This document shows positions 52,862 through 63,299 of a stretch of DNA of 64,000 nt, one piece after another. Each line of letters begins with the position of its first letter. The first letter of the stretch is position 1. The stretch spans positions 62,001 to 126,000 of the forward strand of contig NZ_FOXL01000008.1 of assembly GCF_900115705.1 (NCBI RefSeq). The letters are read 5' to 3'. The translations under genes and the position numbers were made by a program. The notes beneath the pieces are model-generated. The model searched no databases and was not told where the DNA came from. It was given only the letters and a program-made list of their open reading frames with translations. The DNA is from Frateuria terrea (GTDB lineage: Bacteria > Pseudomonadota > Gammaproteobacteria > Xanthomonadales > Rhodanobacteraceae).

Positions 52862-54166
52862 ATGAGCCTGATCCGTAGCCAGTCCCTGGCCGCGCTGGTC
52901 CAAGCGGCCGCCGCTGGCGACAAGGCACGCCTCGAACAGTTGTCGCGCCAGCACCCGGCGATGGCCCGTGCGCTGGCGCCCTTGCTGGCCCGCCTCGACG
53001 GCGGCCGGCCCGCGGCGATGGCGCTGCAGACCCTCGAACAGCAGGGCCTGGTGCTGGCCGCCGCGCAGATGCTCGGGCGCGAGCAGTCCGCGCTGGACAA
53101 AGCCACCCAAGAAGGGCGCGACGGTGTCGGCCGCTTGACGGATGCCAGCGCCGGAATCTCGACGGCCCTGCAGCAGGTCGCCACCGCCTTGACGCAGGTC
53201 GAGCAGGCGCGCCAGACCGGCAGTGCCGGCGTAAGCGAGCTCGATGGCCAGCTGCGCCTGCTGCGCAGCGCGCTGTCGGCGATGAACCGCAACCAGGCGC
53301 GCCTGGCCGAGCAGGTCGAGCAGATCGGCAAGCTCACCGGCGTGGTGCAGGAGATCGCCCACCAGACCAACCTGGTCGCGCTGAACGCGGCCATCGAGGC
53401 CGCCCGCGCGGGCGAGGCCGGCCGCGGCTTCGCGGTGGTCGCGGACGAGGTCAAGCAGCTGGCCGAGAAGACCACCCAGGCCACCACCGAGATCGAGGGG
53501 GTCACCGGCTCCATCGGCGATTTCTCGCAGCAGCTGGACGGCGACGTGCAGCAGGGCATGCAGCGGCTGGAGCGGGCGCAGTCCGGGGTGATCCAGGCTG
53601 ACGCAGCCATGCGCCGCAGCGCCGAGGCGCTGGCCGGCGCCAGTGAGAAGGTCGCCCAACTGCGCCAGGGCCAGGACGTGCAGAACGCCCGCGCCGCCGC
53701 CGCGCAGGCCGCGCTCGGCGCGCTGCAGCGCCGCAGCACCGAGGCGCGCCGGCAGAGCGAGGCGCTCAGCCGCGCCGCACTGCTGGCACACCGGCTGGCG
53801 CTGGGCTGGCTCGAACACGAAGCCGGCAACGACCCGGCCAGCCTGAGCCTGACCGTGCGCGAATCGGCGCAGGGTATCCGCCAGGCGATGGAGCTGGCGC
53901 TGCTCGAGCCGGGCGCGCTGGACCGGCGCTGGTTCGATACCGAGGCACTGGATCGCACCGTGCGTCGCCTGGCCGCGCAACATCCGAACCATCCGGCCGC
54001 CGGCGCGCTCAGCGAAGCCGGCGCGCGCCTGTCCGAGCACGGCAACGCCTTCGTCGGCCTGCTGTGCAACGGCCAGGTCGAGCAGGCCCAGCAGATCGGC
54101 CAGCGGCTGGAATCGGACCGCGAGGCGCTGGTCGCCCAGCTGGCCGCGTTGCTGGCGGAAGCCTGA
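52862..54166 (+). CDS. Soluble chemoreceptor-like protein upstream of flgA
   Basis: MCP-type signalling protein of 434 residues with no membrane segment and no HAMP domain. A helical start (about 1-85) is followed by an MCP signalling region with the hairpin tip [39 protein letters not shown] near residues 165-205. The stretch after it is shorter than in ordinary receptors, and the C-terminal about 130 residues (from [15 protein letters not shown]) form a separate helical domain I cannot name with confidence. The ATG at 52862 follows the promoters; the longer upstream frame runs through them. Its stop overlaps flgA by one base (TGATG), which ties a chemosensor to P-ring assembly. Confidence 0.9.
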   Translation: MSLIRSQSLAALVQAAAAGDKARLEQLSRQHPAMARALAPLLARLDGGRPAAMALQTLEQQGLVLAAAQMLGREQSALDKATQEGRDGVGRLTDASAGISTALQQVATALTQVEQARQTGSAGVSELDGQLRLLRSALSAMNRNQARLAEQVEQIGKLTGVVQEIAHQTNLVALNAAIEAARAGEAGRGFAVVADEVKQLAEKTTQATTEIEGVTGSIGDFSQQLDGDVQQGMQRLERAQSGVIQADAAMRRSAEALAGASEKVAQLRQGQDVQNARAAAAQAALGALQRRSTEARRQSEALSRAALLAHRLALGWLEHEAGNDPASLSLTVRESAQGIRQAMELALLEPGALDRRWFDTEALDRTVRRLAAQHPNHPAAGALSEAGARLSEHGNAFVGLLCNGQVEQAQQIGQRLESDREALVAQLAALLAEA

Positions 54167-54861
54167 TGGCACCGGTGCGCCGCTGTCTGCTGCTCGCGTT
54201 GCTGGGGACGGCTCTGCCGGCCCTGGCTGCGCCGCTGTCGGAGGCGGACGTGCGCGCCCAGGCCGAGCAATTCGTCGTCCGGCAGTACGCCGCTCCAGGC
54301 AGCCGCGTGGACGTGAAGTCCGAGGCGCTGGATCCGCGCCTGCGCATCGCCGACTGCGCCGCGTCGTTGGCCACCAGCCTCCCGGGCGGCGTGCGCATGA
54401 CGCCGCGGCTGAGCGTGCTGGTGCGCTGTCCCGCGGCCGATGGCTGGACGCTGCGCGTGCCGGTCGAGCTGCACGTGTTCCGCCAGGTACTGGTGGCCAG
54501 CCGGCCGCTGGTCCGCGGCGACGGCATCGTGGCGGCGGACGTGCACGCCGAGCAGCGCGACGTCACCCGCCTGCCCTATGGCTACGTGGAGAGCATGGAC
54601 CAGGTCGCCGAGCGCAGCCTGTCGCGCCCGGTCGCCGCCGGCAGCGTGCTTACGCCCAGCGCGCTGGGCGGCCGGCAGATGGTGCGTGCCGGCGACCACG
54701 TGCAGCTGGTGGCCGAGATGGACGGCATCGCCGTGCGCGCGGAGGGCATCGCCCTGGGCAGTGGCGACGCGGGTGCCCGCATGCGGGTGCGCAACGGCAA
54801 TTCCGGCCGCGTGGTGGACGCCGTCGTGCGCGCCCCCGGCGTGGTCGTGGCGCTACCCTGA
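54166..54861 (+). CDS. flgA: FlgA P-ring assembly chaperone
   Basis: Periplasmic chaperone of 231 residues needed for FlgI assembly. A signal peptide (RRCLLLALLGTALPALA) precedes the mature part with EQFVVRQYAAPGSRVDVKSEALDPRLRIADC and the SAF-type C-terminal domain with VLVASRPLVRGDGIVAADV, LPYGYVESMDQVAERSLSRPVAAGSVL and MVRAGDHVQLVAEMDGIAVRAEGIAL. The longer upstream frame lies inside the MCP gene. It is coupled to that gene and followed by the flgM promoter. Confidence 0.95.
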   Translation: MAPVRRCLLLALLGTALPALAAPLSEADVRAQAEQFVVRQYAAPGSRVDVKSEALDPRLRIADCAASLATSLPGGVRMTPRLSVLVRCPAADGWTLRVPVELHVFRQVLVASRPLVRGDGIVAADVHAEQRDVTRLPYGYVESMDQVAERSLSRPVAAGSVLTPSALGGRQMVRAGDHVQLVAEMDGIAVRAEGIALGSGDAGARMRVRNGNSGRVVDAVVRAPGVVVALP

Positions 54862-54890
54862 ACCGACCGGACCGGCCAGACCGACGAGGC

Positions 54891-54917
54891 TAAAGTTTTC
54901 CCCGATCCCGCCGATTC
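54891..54917 (+). promoter_or_regulatory. Sigma-28 promoter of flgM
   Basis: TAAAGTTT-N11-GCCGATTC. The -35 is identical to consensus, the -10 fits 6 of 8 and spacing is exact. It lies between flgA and flgM and would start near 54924, so flgMN can be made both from this site and by read-through from flgA. Confidence 0.92.
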
Positions 54918-54954
54918 CCCTCGGGACAGGGCCCAACTTACGCGAGAAGGACCG

Positions 54955-55281
54955 ATGAACACGACCATTTCCAACAACGGCTTGCCCCTCATGCCGCAGG
55001 CTCCCGGCAACCAGGCCAATGGCCCGGCGGCGGGTACCGGCAATGCCGCCAGCGACACTCCCGCCGCGGTGCCGGCCAAGGACGACAGCGTCCGCCTGAC
55101 CGACTCGGCGCGCGCGCTGCAGGACGCCGCCAAGGTAGACGGCCAGGGCACGATCGACAGCAAGAAGGTGGAGAAGATCCGCCAGTCGATCGCCGATGGC
55201 AGCTACCAGGTCAACCCGGCCGCCATCGCCGACAGGATGATCGCGCTGGAAGGCCAGATCGCCGGCACGGCGAAGCCGTAA
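54955..55281 (+). CDS. flgM: FlgM anti-sigma-28 factor
   Basis: Protein of 108 residues that holds FliA until the hook is finished and is then exported. The N-terminal about 45 residues are disordered-like (Asn/Ala/Pro-rich); the C-terminal sigma-binding half has DSVRLTDSARALQDAAKVDGQGTIDSKKVEKIRQSIADGSYQVNPAAIADRMIALEGQ. It starts 38 bases after the promoter -10 and 12 bases before flgN. Confidence 0.95.
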   Translation: MNTTISNNGLPLMPQAPGNQANGPAAGTGNAASDTPAAVPAKDDSVRLTDSARALQDAAKVDGQGTIDSKKVEKIRQSIADGSYQVNPAAIADRMIALEGQIAGTAKP

Positions 55282-55292
55282 CCGAACCGCAC

Positions 55293-55742
55293 ATGAGCAA
55301 GCTGCTGCACCACGAGCTCGAAGCCGCCCTGGCCGCGGTGGTGGAGGACCTGCACCGGTCCGTCACCGAGCTCACCGCGGCCCTGGCCGCCGAGCGCGAA
55401 GCGCTGGTCGGCGCCGACGCGGCCGCGCTGGACCGCGCCGGCGCACGCAAGCAGGCGCTGATGCAGCAGCTCGAGCAGTTGGACGCCGAGCGCGTGCAAC
55501 TGCTCAAGGTCGAGCCGTCCGCCGCCGCGCAGGTCGAACCGCGCTGGCGCGAAGTGCTCGAACTGTTGCGCAGCTGCCATGAGACGAACCAGCGCAACGG
55601 CAGCCTGGTCAACCAGCGTCTGGCGCAGGTGCGCGAGGCGTTGGCGGTGCTGAGCGGCCAGGGCGGCGACGCCCGTGGCCTGTATGGCCCCGGTGGCGAA
55701 GTGCGCACGGCCTTGCGCTCGCACCACCTGGCCTCGGCCTGA
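55293..55742 (+). CDS. flgN: FlgN export chaperone for FlgK/FlgL
   Basis: Helical protein of 149 residues. Typical features: LLHHELEAALAAVVEDLHRSVTELTAALAAEREALVG near the start, a middle with RKQALMQQLEQLD, and the C-terminal helix NQRNGSLVNQRLAQVREALAVLSGQ that binds hook-junction proteins, followed by LYGPGGEVR. Usual FlgN size. It follows flgM by 11 bases. Confidence 0.92.
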   Translation: MSKLLHHELEAALAAVVEDLHRSVTELTAALAAEREALVGADAAALDRAGARKQALMQQLEQLDAERVQLLKVEPSAAAQVEPRWREVLELLRSCHETNQRNGSLVNQRLAQVREALAVLSGQGGDARGLYGPGGEVRTALRSHHLASA

Positions 55743-55783
55743 CGCCGGCAAAGAAAGTCTTACGGACGCCGCGCCGCAGGGCC

Positions 55784-55816
55784 GGTGGAGATCCACCCCA
55801 GGCGGGATCAGCCCGC
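55784..55816 (+). promoter_or_regulatory. Two hairpins in the leader of the EAL-like/HDOD gene
   Basis: GGTGGA/TCCACC (55784-55797) and GCGGG/CCCGC (55802-55816), 15 bases before the ATG. The leader has a weak sigma-28-like CAAAGAAA-N11-GCCG sequence at about 55749. No T-run, so not a terminator. It does not match the known c-di-GMP riboswitch conserved core. Confidence 0.3.
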
Positions 55817-55830
55817 GAGTAGATCAGACC

Positions 55831-57093
55831 ATGAGCGACACCGCCGTTTCGACCCAGTCCCGCCTTGCCGGCAACCGCGAAATGCCCCTGCCGGTCGTGC
55901 GGGTGCCCATGCTGGACCAGAAGCGCGAGCTGTTCGCCTACGAGGTCATGTTCCACCGCCAGGCCGGCGACGAGAACGAACTGATGCAGCGCGTGCTCTC
56001 GACCCTGGCCGATGGCGCCCTGACCCGGCTGGTGCGCGGCAACCGCACCTTCCTCACTCTTTCGCGCGAACTCCTGCTGGGCCAGACCGACGTCCTGGCG
56101 CACCAGCCTCGCTTCGGCGTGGTGCTGCAGCCGGCCATGGCCGACGACGCCGAACTGATGGACCGGTTGCTGAAGATGTCCCAGCGCGGCTGCCTGCTGA
56201 TGCTCGATGCCGGAGCGATGGACCTGCACGGTTCGGTGGCGCTCGAGTCGCTGCTGCAGGTCGTGCAGTTCGTGCGGCTGGACGCCAGCGCGCTGAGCCC
56301 CGAGCAGATGCGCGAGCGCACCGAAAAGCTGCACGAACGCGGCATCTGGGTGATCGCCGGCCACGTGGACGACCACGCCACCTACCAGCGCTGCCTGGAA
56401 CTGCCGCTGCAGGCGATCCAGGGGCGTTACCTGCTGATCCCCGACCAGGTCGAGGTACCGGTGCTCTCGGCCAACCGCCTGTCGCTGCTGCGCCTGATGC
56501 GCGAGCTGCAGGAGAACAACCCGGGCCCGATCGAGCTGGGCGACATCATTCGCAACGACGCGATCCTGTCCTACAAGCTCCTGAGCTGCGTGAACTCGGC
56601 CTACTTCGGGCTGCCCAAGCAGCTCAAATCGGTGCAGCAGGCGGCGATCTTCTTCGGCGTCACGCGTATGCGCAACTGGGTCTTCACGATGGCTCTGGGC
56701 GGCATGGACGACCGTCCGCCGGAGCTGCTGCGCACGGCGCTGATCCGCGCGCACATGTGCGAGCAACTGGCCTCGCACATGCCGCGCCAGCAGAAGGAAA
56801 TGGCGTTCACCGTCGGTCTGTTCTCGCTGCTGGACACGCTGATGTGCGCGCCGATGGCGTTCGTGCTCGAACAGTTGCCGCTGGTGCCGGAAATCCGGGA
56901 GGCGCTGGTTGGCTACAGCGGCCCGTTCGGCCCTCTGCTGGAACAGATCCACGCCTGGGAGGCCGGCCAGCTCAGCGGCCAGATCCCGCCGCAGCAGATC
57001 CAGCGCATGGCCGGCATCTACCTGGAAGCGACCCAGTGGGCCGACCAGGTGTATGCCTTCGCCGAACCCAAGGCGCCTGCCGCGGCGGCGTAA
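55831..57093 (+). CDS. EAL-like/HDOD two-domain regulator
   Basis: Protein of 420 residues. The N-terminal about 195 residues are a degenerate EAL-type barrel: Glu38-Val-Met stands where EAL would be (FAYEVMFHRQ), and the catalytic acidic residues of active phosphodiesterases are not evident. The C-terminal HDOD domain (about 205-400) has LRLMRELQENNPGPIELGDIIRNDAILSYKLLSCVNSAYFGLPKQLKSVQQAAIFFGVTRMRNW. The arrangement is that of YuxH/CdgJ-like proteins, some of which affect motility. It follows flgMN closely in the same direction and so may be part of the late flagellar program. Alternative name: signalling protein with unknown partner. Confidence 0.85.
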   Translation: MSDTAVSTQSRLAGNREMPLPVVRVPMLDQKRELFAYEVMFHRQAGDENELMQRVLSTLADGALTRLVRGNRTFLTLSRELLLGQTDVLAHQPRFGVVLQPAMADDAELMDRLLKMSQRGCLLMLDAGAMDLHGSVALESLLQVVQFVRLDASALSPEQMRERTEKLHERGIWVIAGHVDDHATYQRCLELPLQAIQGRYLLIPDQVEVPVLSANRLSLLRLMRELQENNPGPIELGDIIRNDAILSYKLLSCVNSAYFGLPKQLKSVQQAAIFFGVTRMRNWVFTMALGGMDDRPPELLRTALIRAHMCEQLASHMPRQQKEMAFTVGLFSLLDTLMCAPMAFVLEQLPLVPEIREALVGYSGPFGPLLEQIHAWEAGQLSGQIPPQQIQRMAGIYLEATQWADQVYAFAEPKAPAAAA

Positions 57094-57113
57094 GCCGCAC
57101 GCTCGTCGTTCCC

Positions 57114-57349
57114 GCATTCGTTCGCGTTACGCGTAGACGCGCAGCGCCGAGGTCGAAGCGCTTCCCGTGGGCTTGCGACCCTCCCTTCTGCCGGAGGAAA
57201 GGGATCGGATTCACAGGGCCGCCCCGGACTGTCAGCGCTCAGCAAAAACGCGCAGCGCCGGCGTCGCAGCGCCTGTCTCAAACCTTCCCGATCGAACCTC
57301 TCCCTCCGGGAGAGGTTGCCTCCAGGCGGGTGGGGTTCGGCGGAGCGCG
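57114..57349. repeat. Diverged copy of the dispersed repeat unit
   Basis: 57114-57162 matches, in reverse, the GCGCGCCTACGCTCAGCGCG region of the 198-bp array unit, and 57293-57349 holds CTCTCCCTCCGGGAGAG with a TTGCCTCCAGGCGGGTGGGG tail. The 276-base gap between the HDOD gene and the TMEM43 gene contains only this. Confidence 0.65.
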
Positions 57350-57369
57350 ATGCAACCCGGCGACCTGCC

Positions 57370-58410
57370 TCAGGGCCGCCCCATCCGCCGATGCAGCGAG
57401 GCCACTACCGCCACGCCGGCAACCGTCACCGCCAGCCAGTCGAGTACCGGCGGCCATTCACCGCCCAGCCACGAGACACACGAGACTGCGCCGATCGCCG
57501 CGACACCCACGCCCAGCGCCAGCAGCACGTCCCCGAGGCGGCGGCGGCGGTCCCACAACAGCAGGAAGGCGCCCAGCGCGGCCAGCAGGATCGCGCCGCC
57601 GCGCCGCGCGGTGGTGAACTCAGGCGGATCCGGCACGTCCGGCAGCACGTCGCCGAGCGAACGCGCGCCCACCTGCACCTGGTAGCCCCGCCCATCGTCC
57701 GCCTGGCTGGCGCGCACCAGCCGGTCGCCATCGAGCTGGGCGAAGATCGTCACGGGCTGAACCGGCACCGCCTGCCAGCTCACCCGCACGTCGCCCAGCC
57801 GGGGCGAGCCCGGGTCGGCGCTGGTGGTCAGGTACTGGTGATAGAGGCTGAAACTCGCGGCGAGGTTGGCAGGCAAGCGCGATGGATCGGGCGTGACCGC
57901 TTCGCTGCCCGGCAGGGCATGCACCAGCACGGGCCCGAGCGCGAATCCGCCGACCCGCACCTGTCCGGCGACGAAGCGTTGCCCCTGCAGCGGGAATGTC
58001 TTCGGGTTGGCATGCCCGCGCGGATCGGCGAACTTGCGCGTGTCCTGCAGTTCGTCCGACCAGTCCAGTTCGTAGTGAACGTCACTGCCGACGTGCACCT
58101 CGCGCCACTGGAACATCTCCACGCGACGGTCGAGTACCGGCGTGGCGACGGTCAGGTTGAAGTCGTCGTCGCGCGGCGCCTCGACCACATCGGGCGTGCC
58201 GGACACCAGCACCATGCTGCCGTGCATGCCCGGCTGCGGCCCGCGGGCGCCGGCCTGGACCACGTCGCCGCCGTGCCGCACGGCCGCCAGGTGGTGGATC
58301 AGCAGGCCGCGCTCGGTGATCGCCGCCAGGCCGAGGCCGGCGATCAGCAGCACCGCGCCGCCGCCGCGCAACAGCAGGGCCTGCGTGCCGATGCGCAACT
58401 GCCGCCTCAC
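57370..58410 (-). CDS. TMEM43-family membrane protein
   Basis: Protein of 346 residues resembling the TMEM43 family. One N-terminal hydrophobic segment (about 15-35), a large soluble part with [53 protein letters not shown], and three hydrophobic segments near the C-terminus (from [16 protein letters not shown] onward). Likely start is the GTG at 58410, overlapping the MBL-fold gene stop (GTGA). The frame runs far upstream through that gene, so the start is inferred. Function unknown; bacterial members are scattered. It belongs to a two-gene operon with the MBL-fold hydrolase. Confidence 0.78.
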   Translation of the reverse strand: MRRQLRIGTQALLLRGGGAVLLIAGLGLAAITERGLLIHHLAAVRHGGDVVQAGARGPQPGMHGSMVLVSGTPDVVEAPRDDDFNLTVATPVLDRRVEMFQWREVHVGSDVHYELDWSDELQDTRKFADPRGHANPKTFPLQGQRFVAGQVRVGGFALGPVLVHALPGSEAVTPDPSRLPANLAASFSLYHQYLTTSADPGSPRLGDVRVSWQAVPVQPVTIFAQLDGDRLVRASQADDGRGYQVQVGARSLGDVLPDVPDPPEFTTARRGGAILLAALGAFLLLWDRRRRLGDVLLALGVGVAAIGAVSCVSWLGGEWPPVLDWLAVTVAGVAVVASLHRRMGRP

Positions 58411-59270
58411 CCCACCGCCCCGGCCGGCTCGCCACGAAGGCTCGCGTGCTCGTCGGTAGTGCCGAAGCGGCCGCGCTCGTCGCGGGTCACCCTGGCCACC
58501 GCACAGGCATGGTCGTGGGTAAAGAACAGCCGCACGCCTCGGGCGAGCTTGTCCTCGAGGAAGGCCCGCTTCTCGTCGATCAGCGTCTCCGGGGCGCGGT
58601 CGTAGCCCATGGTGATCGGCAGGTGCACCCACGAACGGCCGGGAATCAGGTCGGCGCAGAACACCACGCCGCCGACCTCGGCCAGCATCAGGCCGGGCGT
58701 GTGCCCGTCGGAGAAATGGAAGCGCACGGACTTGCCGAGCGCCTTCGAATACGGCCCCTCGACCAGCTCCAGCCGGCCGCTGGCTTCCAGCAGGCCCGCC
58801 AGCTCGGGGATGAACGAGGCACGGTCGCGCGGGTGCGGCGACTGCGCGCGACGCCAGTGCTCCGCGCCGACCAGGAAAGTGGCGTTGGGGAACAGCAGCC
58901 GCGGCGGCTCGCCCTCCTGCCATGGTGCAAGCAGGCCACCGGCATGGTCGAAATGCAGGTGCGAGAGCACCACCGCGTCGATGTCCTCGTGCGACAGGCC
59001 GGCCTGCGCCAGCGACTCGAGCAGCACGTGGCGGTCTTCCACCACGCCGTAGCGTTCGCGCAGCTTCGGCTCGAAGAATGCACCTATGCCGGTCTCGAAC
59101 AGCACGTTGCGGCCATCGAGGTCCTTGACCAGCAGGCAGCGGCAGGACAGCAGGATGCGGTTCTCCGCGTCCGGCTCGATCCAGCGCGCCCACATGGCCC
59201 GGGGTGCGTTGCCGAACATGGCGCCACCGTCGAGCTTCTGGGTGTTGCCCTCAAGGGACCACAGCTGCAT
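58407..59270 (-). CDS. MBL-fold metallohydrolase
   Basis: Zinc hydrolase of 287 residues. The metal motif HxHxDH is in [14 protein letters not shown]; a further histidine is in HTPGLML and the acidic ligand in [12 protein letters not shown]. The order of motifs fits the group of lactonase-like and glyoxalase II-like hydrolases, but residues that set the substrate are not evident. It starts at 59270 ([16 protein letters not shown]). The C-terminal [16 protein letters not shown] completes the site. Substrate unknown. Confidence 0.88.
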   Translation of the reverse strand: MQLWSLEGNTQKLDGGAMFGNAPRAMWARWIEPDAENRILLSCRCLLVKDLDGRNVLFETGIGAFFEPKLRERYGVVEDRHVLLESLAQAGLSHEDIDAVVLSHLHFDHAGGLLAPWQEGEPPRLLFPNATFLVGAEHWRRAQSPHPRDRASFIPELAGLLEASGRLELVEGPYSKALGKSVRFHFSDGHTPGLMLAEVGGVVFCADLIPGRSWVHLPITMGYDRAPETLIDEKRAFLEDKLARGVRLFFTHDHACAVARVTRDERGRFGTTDEHASLRGEPAGAVG

Positions 59271-59424
59271 TTCTCGTCCCCTGTGGAAAAGTCAAAGGAT
59301 GCCGTCGGGGATTCTACGCAGGGGGGCCGGCCATGTCTGCCGGCGCGCCGGGGCTGCGGGACCGCGGGTTCTTGCGGTCCTGCGCGAGGTCGCCGGCGAC
59401 AACGCCGCCCGCGACCCGTCCTGG

Positions 59425-61149
59425 CTACTGCACCTTGCCCAGTCCCGACGGCCGCCGCGGATCGCTGGCTGCCTGCAAGGTGTTGCTGCGATGTTCCCAG
59501 GTCACCACGTTCATGAAGCCCCACGGCTCGCGCGGATGCAGCGTGTAGCCCATGCGTTCGAGTTCGCGCGCGGTGGCCGGATCGAACACGCCCTCCTCCA
59601 CGTCCACCCGGTCGGGCATGAACTGGTGGTGGTAGCGCTTCTGCGCCACGATGCCGCTGGCGTCCTTGCCATCGATGAAGGCGAGGATGCCCTCGAGCAC
59701 CTGCGTGATGATGGTCGAGCCGCCGGGCGAACCGATCACCGCGGTGCGATCCTGGCCCAGCACCAGGCTGGGCGACATCGAGGAGAGCATGCGCTTGCCG
59801 CCCTTGGGCGCATTGGCCTTGCTGCCGAGCAGGCCGTACACGTTGGGCTTGTTGGGCACCAGCGCGAAGTCGTCCATCTCGTCGTTGAGCAGCACGCCGG
59901 TACCGGCCGCCACGAAGGTGGAACCGAGCGTGTAGTTCACCGTCGAGGTGACGGCGATCATGTTGCCGTCCTTGTCGATGATGGAGAAATGCGTGGTGTG
60001 CGGACCCGGGTCGCGTGCGGCGCTGGAAGGCAGCATCGAGGAGGGCGTGGCCTTGTCCGGCAGGATGCTCTGGCGCAGGCCGTCGGCGTAGTACGGCGAC
60101 AGCAGCATGTCCAGCGGCATCTTCACGAAGTCAGGATCGCCCAGATAGTCGTTGTGGTCGCGGAAGGCGCGGCGCATCGCCTCGACCACGTAGTGCACGC
60201 GGTGGGCACGGTCGAGCTTGTCCAGCTGAACGCCGCGCAGGATGTTGAGGATCTCGGCGATCGCCACGCCGCCGGAAGACGGCGGCGGCGCGGTGAGGAT
60301 GCGGTAGCCGCGGTAGTCGATGCTGATCGGCGCGCGCTCCTTCACCTGGTAGCCGGCCAGGTCGGCCTCGCTCCAGTTGCCGCCGGCCGCGCGCACGGCG
60401 GCGACCAGCCTCTTTGCGACTTCGCCCTTGTAGAAGCCGTCGCGCCCTTGCCTGGCAAGGGTCTCGAGTGTGCGGGCCTGGTCGGGGTCGCGCCAGGTGC
60501 GGCCTTCCACGGGCGGCTTGCCGTCGACGAAATACTTGGCCGCCGAGGCCGGCCAGCGCTTGAGGTCATCGGTGCGCTCGGCGATGGCGTTGCGCAGGCG
60601 GCTGTCCGGCTGGAAGCCGTCGCCTGCGGTGCGGATCGCCGGCGCCAGCGAGGTCGACAACGGCAGCTTGCCGTAGTGCGCGGCCAGCCACGCCAGGCCG
60701 GCGGGCTCGCCCGGGATGCCGGCCGAGAGCGGACCGTTCAACGCGGCATCGCGGTTGGGCGAGCCGTCCGCATTCACGTAATCCTTGGCGTTCACTGCCG
60801 CCGGTGCCACTTCGCGCGCGTCGATGAACACCTCGCGCCCGTCCGAGGCCCGCCGCAGCACCGCCATGAAACCTCCACCCAGTCCGGAGCTTTCCGGCTC
60901 GACCACCGAGAGCGTGGAGGCCACCGCCACCGCCGCGTCGAACGCGTTGCCGCCCTTGGCCAGCACTTCCAGCCCGGCGTTGGTGGCCAGGAAGTTGGCG
61001 CTGGCGATCGCAGCGTGCCCGGGCTTCTGCGCCTGCGCCGCGGCAGGAATGGCATGCGCCGCCTGGGCCGGAGGGTCCGTTGCGAAGGCAGCGCCACTGG
61101 TCAGGAACAGGCTCAGCAACAGCGCGCGCCAACGCAGGGACAGAGTCAT
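59425..61149 (-). CDS. ggt: Gamma-glutamyltransferase (glutathione hydrolase)
   Basis: Periplasmic N-terminal nucleophile hydrolase of 574 residues that removes the gamma-glutamyl group of glutathione. A signal peptide (LRWRALLLSLFLTSGAAFA) is followed by the large subunit and the autoprocessing site at HTTHFSIIDKDGN, where Thr385 is the likely nucleophile and new N-terminus (Thr391 in E. coli). Family motifs include GLGGGFMAVL, PAGLAWL and SMSPSLVL, and the substrate loop GSPGGSTIITQVLEGI. The C-terminal part GVFDPATARELERMGYTLHPR is complete. Its start overlaps the ferredoxin stop by ATGA. Confidence 0.95.
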   Translation of the reverse strand: MTLSLRWRALLLSLFLTSGAAFATDPPAQAAHAIPAAAQAQKPGHAAIASANFLATNAGLEVLAKGGNAFDAAVAVASTLSVVEPESSGLGGGFMAVLRRASDGREVFIDAREVAPAAVNAKDYVNADGSPNRDAALNGPLSAGIPGEPAGLAWLAAHYGKLPLSTSLAPAIRTAGDGFQPDSRLRNAIAERTDDLKRWPASAAKYFVDGKPPVEGRTWRDPDQARTLETLARQGRDGFYKGEVAKRLVAAVRAAGGNWSEADLAGYQVKERAPISIDYRGYRILTAPPPSSGGVAIAEILNILRGVQLDKLDRAHRVHYVVEAMRRAFRDHNDYLGDPDFVKMPLDMLLSPYYADGLRQSILPDKATPSSMLPSSAARDPGPHTTHFSIIDKDGNMIAVTSTVNYTLGSTFVAAGTGVLLNDEMDDFALVPNKPNVYGLLGSKANAPKGGKRMLSSMSPSLVLGQDRTAVIGSPGGSTIITQVLEGILAFIDGKDASGIVAQKRYHHQFMPDRVDVEEGVFDPATARELERMGYTLHPREPWGFMNVVTWEHRSNTLQAASDPRRPSGLGKVQ

Positions 61150-61406
61150 GCCGTGGTCTCCTTCGCCATCAACTGGCGGTATTTGAGTTCGAGTTGCTCA
61201 TGGGTTTCGGCCAGCGCGTCGTCGACGAGGATGCATTCGACCGGACACACCAGCATGCACTGCGGTTCGTCATGGTGGCCGACGCACTCGGTGCACAACG
61301 CGGGGTCGATCACGTAGTAGTCCTCGCCCATCGAGATCGCCTTGTTCGGGCACGCGGGCTCGCAGACGTCGCAGTTGACGCAGGTGTCGAGGATCTTCAG
61401 GGACAT
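61146..61406 (-). CDS. YfhL-type 4Fe-4S ferredoxin
   Basis: Ferredoxin of 86 residues, YfhL family. Two iron-sulfur sites: CVNCDVCEPACP and CTECVGHHDEPQCMLVCP; the second has the longer spacing typical of this family. Then a helical tail with ALAETHEQLELKYRQLMAKE. The ATG at 61406 gives MSLKILDTC; an ATG three codons earlier is possible. Longer frames upstream are Arg-rich and not protein-like. Coupled with ggt by ATGA. Electron donor or acceptor not known. Confidence 0.92.
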   Translation of the reverse strand: MSLKILDTCVNCDVCEPACPNKAISMGEDYYVIDPALCTECVGHHDEPQCMLVCPVECILVDDALAETHEQLELKYRQLMAKETTA

Positions 61407-61462
61407 GGCGGCCATGGTACCGCGGCGAGGCCGGCGCCGCCGAAGTACGAACGACCCGAACG

Positions 61463-61496
61463 AAAACGCCCGCGACGCCATCAGGCCTCGCGGGCG
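61463..61496 (-). terminator. Rho-independent terminator after the lipoprotein gene
   Basis: Nine-bp stem CGCCCGCGA/TCGCGGGCG with a 12-base loop, followed on the minus strand by TTTTCG. It begins 26 bases after the lipoprotein stop and separates that gene from the ferredoxin gene. Confidence 0.88.
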
Positions 61497-61521
61497 TATG
61501 TGCGCCGCACTTGCGCGTGGT

Positions 61522-62572
<1,051 letters not shown>

Positions 62573-63139
62573 CTAGCTTAACGGAAGCTCCGCACAGCGG
62601 CGATAGAGCGCATGGCGCACCTCGCCGGCCCTGCCCTCGCGGTGCAACGCCCAGTTCGACGGGAGCTCTGGCACGAGGTCGCGCGGCGACTCGACGTAGA
62701 TCCAGGCTTGCGCGGCCAGCCACCCGTTCGCCTCCAGCTTTTGCGCGAGCCCGCTCCAGAGGTCCGCGGCGAAAGGCGGATCGAGGAAAACGAGCCCGAA
62801 CGGCGCCGACGCGCCCTCGAGGAAAGCCGCCGCGTCGGCCGCGGACACGGTGGCATCGCCAGCCTTCAGCCGCGCCAGGTTGTCGCGCAGCGCCTGCGCC
62901 GCGCGTGCGTCGCGCTCGACGAAGCGCACCGCCCCGGCACCGCGCGAAAGCGCCTCGATGCCCAGCGCCCCGGTGCCGGCGCAAAGATCCAGCGCCGACA
63001 CCCCGGCGAGCACCGGCGCCAACCAGTTGAACAGTGTCTCGCGCACCCGCTCCGGCGTCGGCCGCAGCCCTGGCAGATCGGGCACCTCCAGTCGAGAATT
63101 GCGCAGGCTGCCGCCGATGATGCGGATGCGGCCCTTCAT
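62573..63139 (-). CDS. rsmD: 16S rRNA guanine-N2-methyltransferase RsmD
   Basis: SAM-dependent enzyme of 188 residues that methylates G966 of 16S rRNA. The start MKGRIRIIGGSLRNSRLEVP and the RPTPERVRETLFNWL segment are typical. The SAM motif LDLCAGTGALGIEALSRGA is at 50-68 and the catalytic (N/D)PP(Y/F) motif is Asp120-Pro-Pro-Phe123. It lies before coaD and divergent from ftsY, the usual gammaproteobacterial order. Confidence 0.96.
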   Translation of the reverse strand: MKGRIRIIGGSLRNSRLEVPDLPGLRPTPERVRETLFNWLAPVLAGVSALDLCAGTGALGIEALSRGAGAVRFVERDARAAQALRDNLARLKAGDATVSAADAAAFLEGASAPFGLVFLDPPFAADLWSGLAQKLEANGWLAAQAWIYVESPRDLVPELPSNWALHREGRAGEVRHALYRRCAELPLS

Positions 63140-63299
63140 GCCGGCCCCCCTTCGCGACGGCGCATGCTCGCCATCGACATACAGGTCGATCGCCGGCAGG
63201 GGCCGCTCCTGCAGGAACGAGGCCTGCGCGAGCGGCCCTCAGCGGGCAGTCTGGTAGCGGGTGATAGCATCCGTGCATTGTCTTGGAAACACCGCCGCA

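Noticed and set aside
55743-55830. c-di-GMP riboswitch before the EAL-like/HDOD gene
   Set aside because: Hairpins are present, but the conserved core and tetraloop-receptor layout of the known c-di-GMP aptamers are missing.
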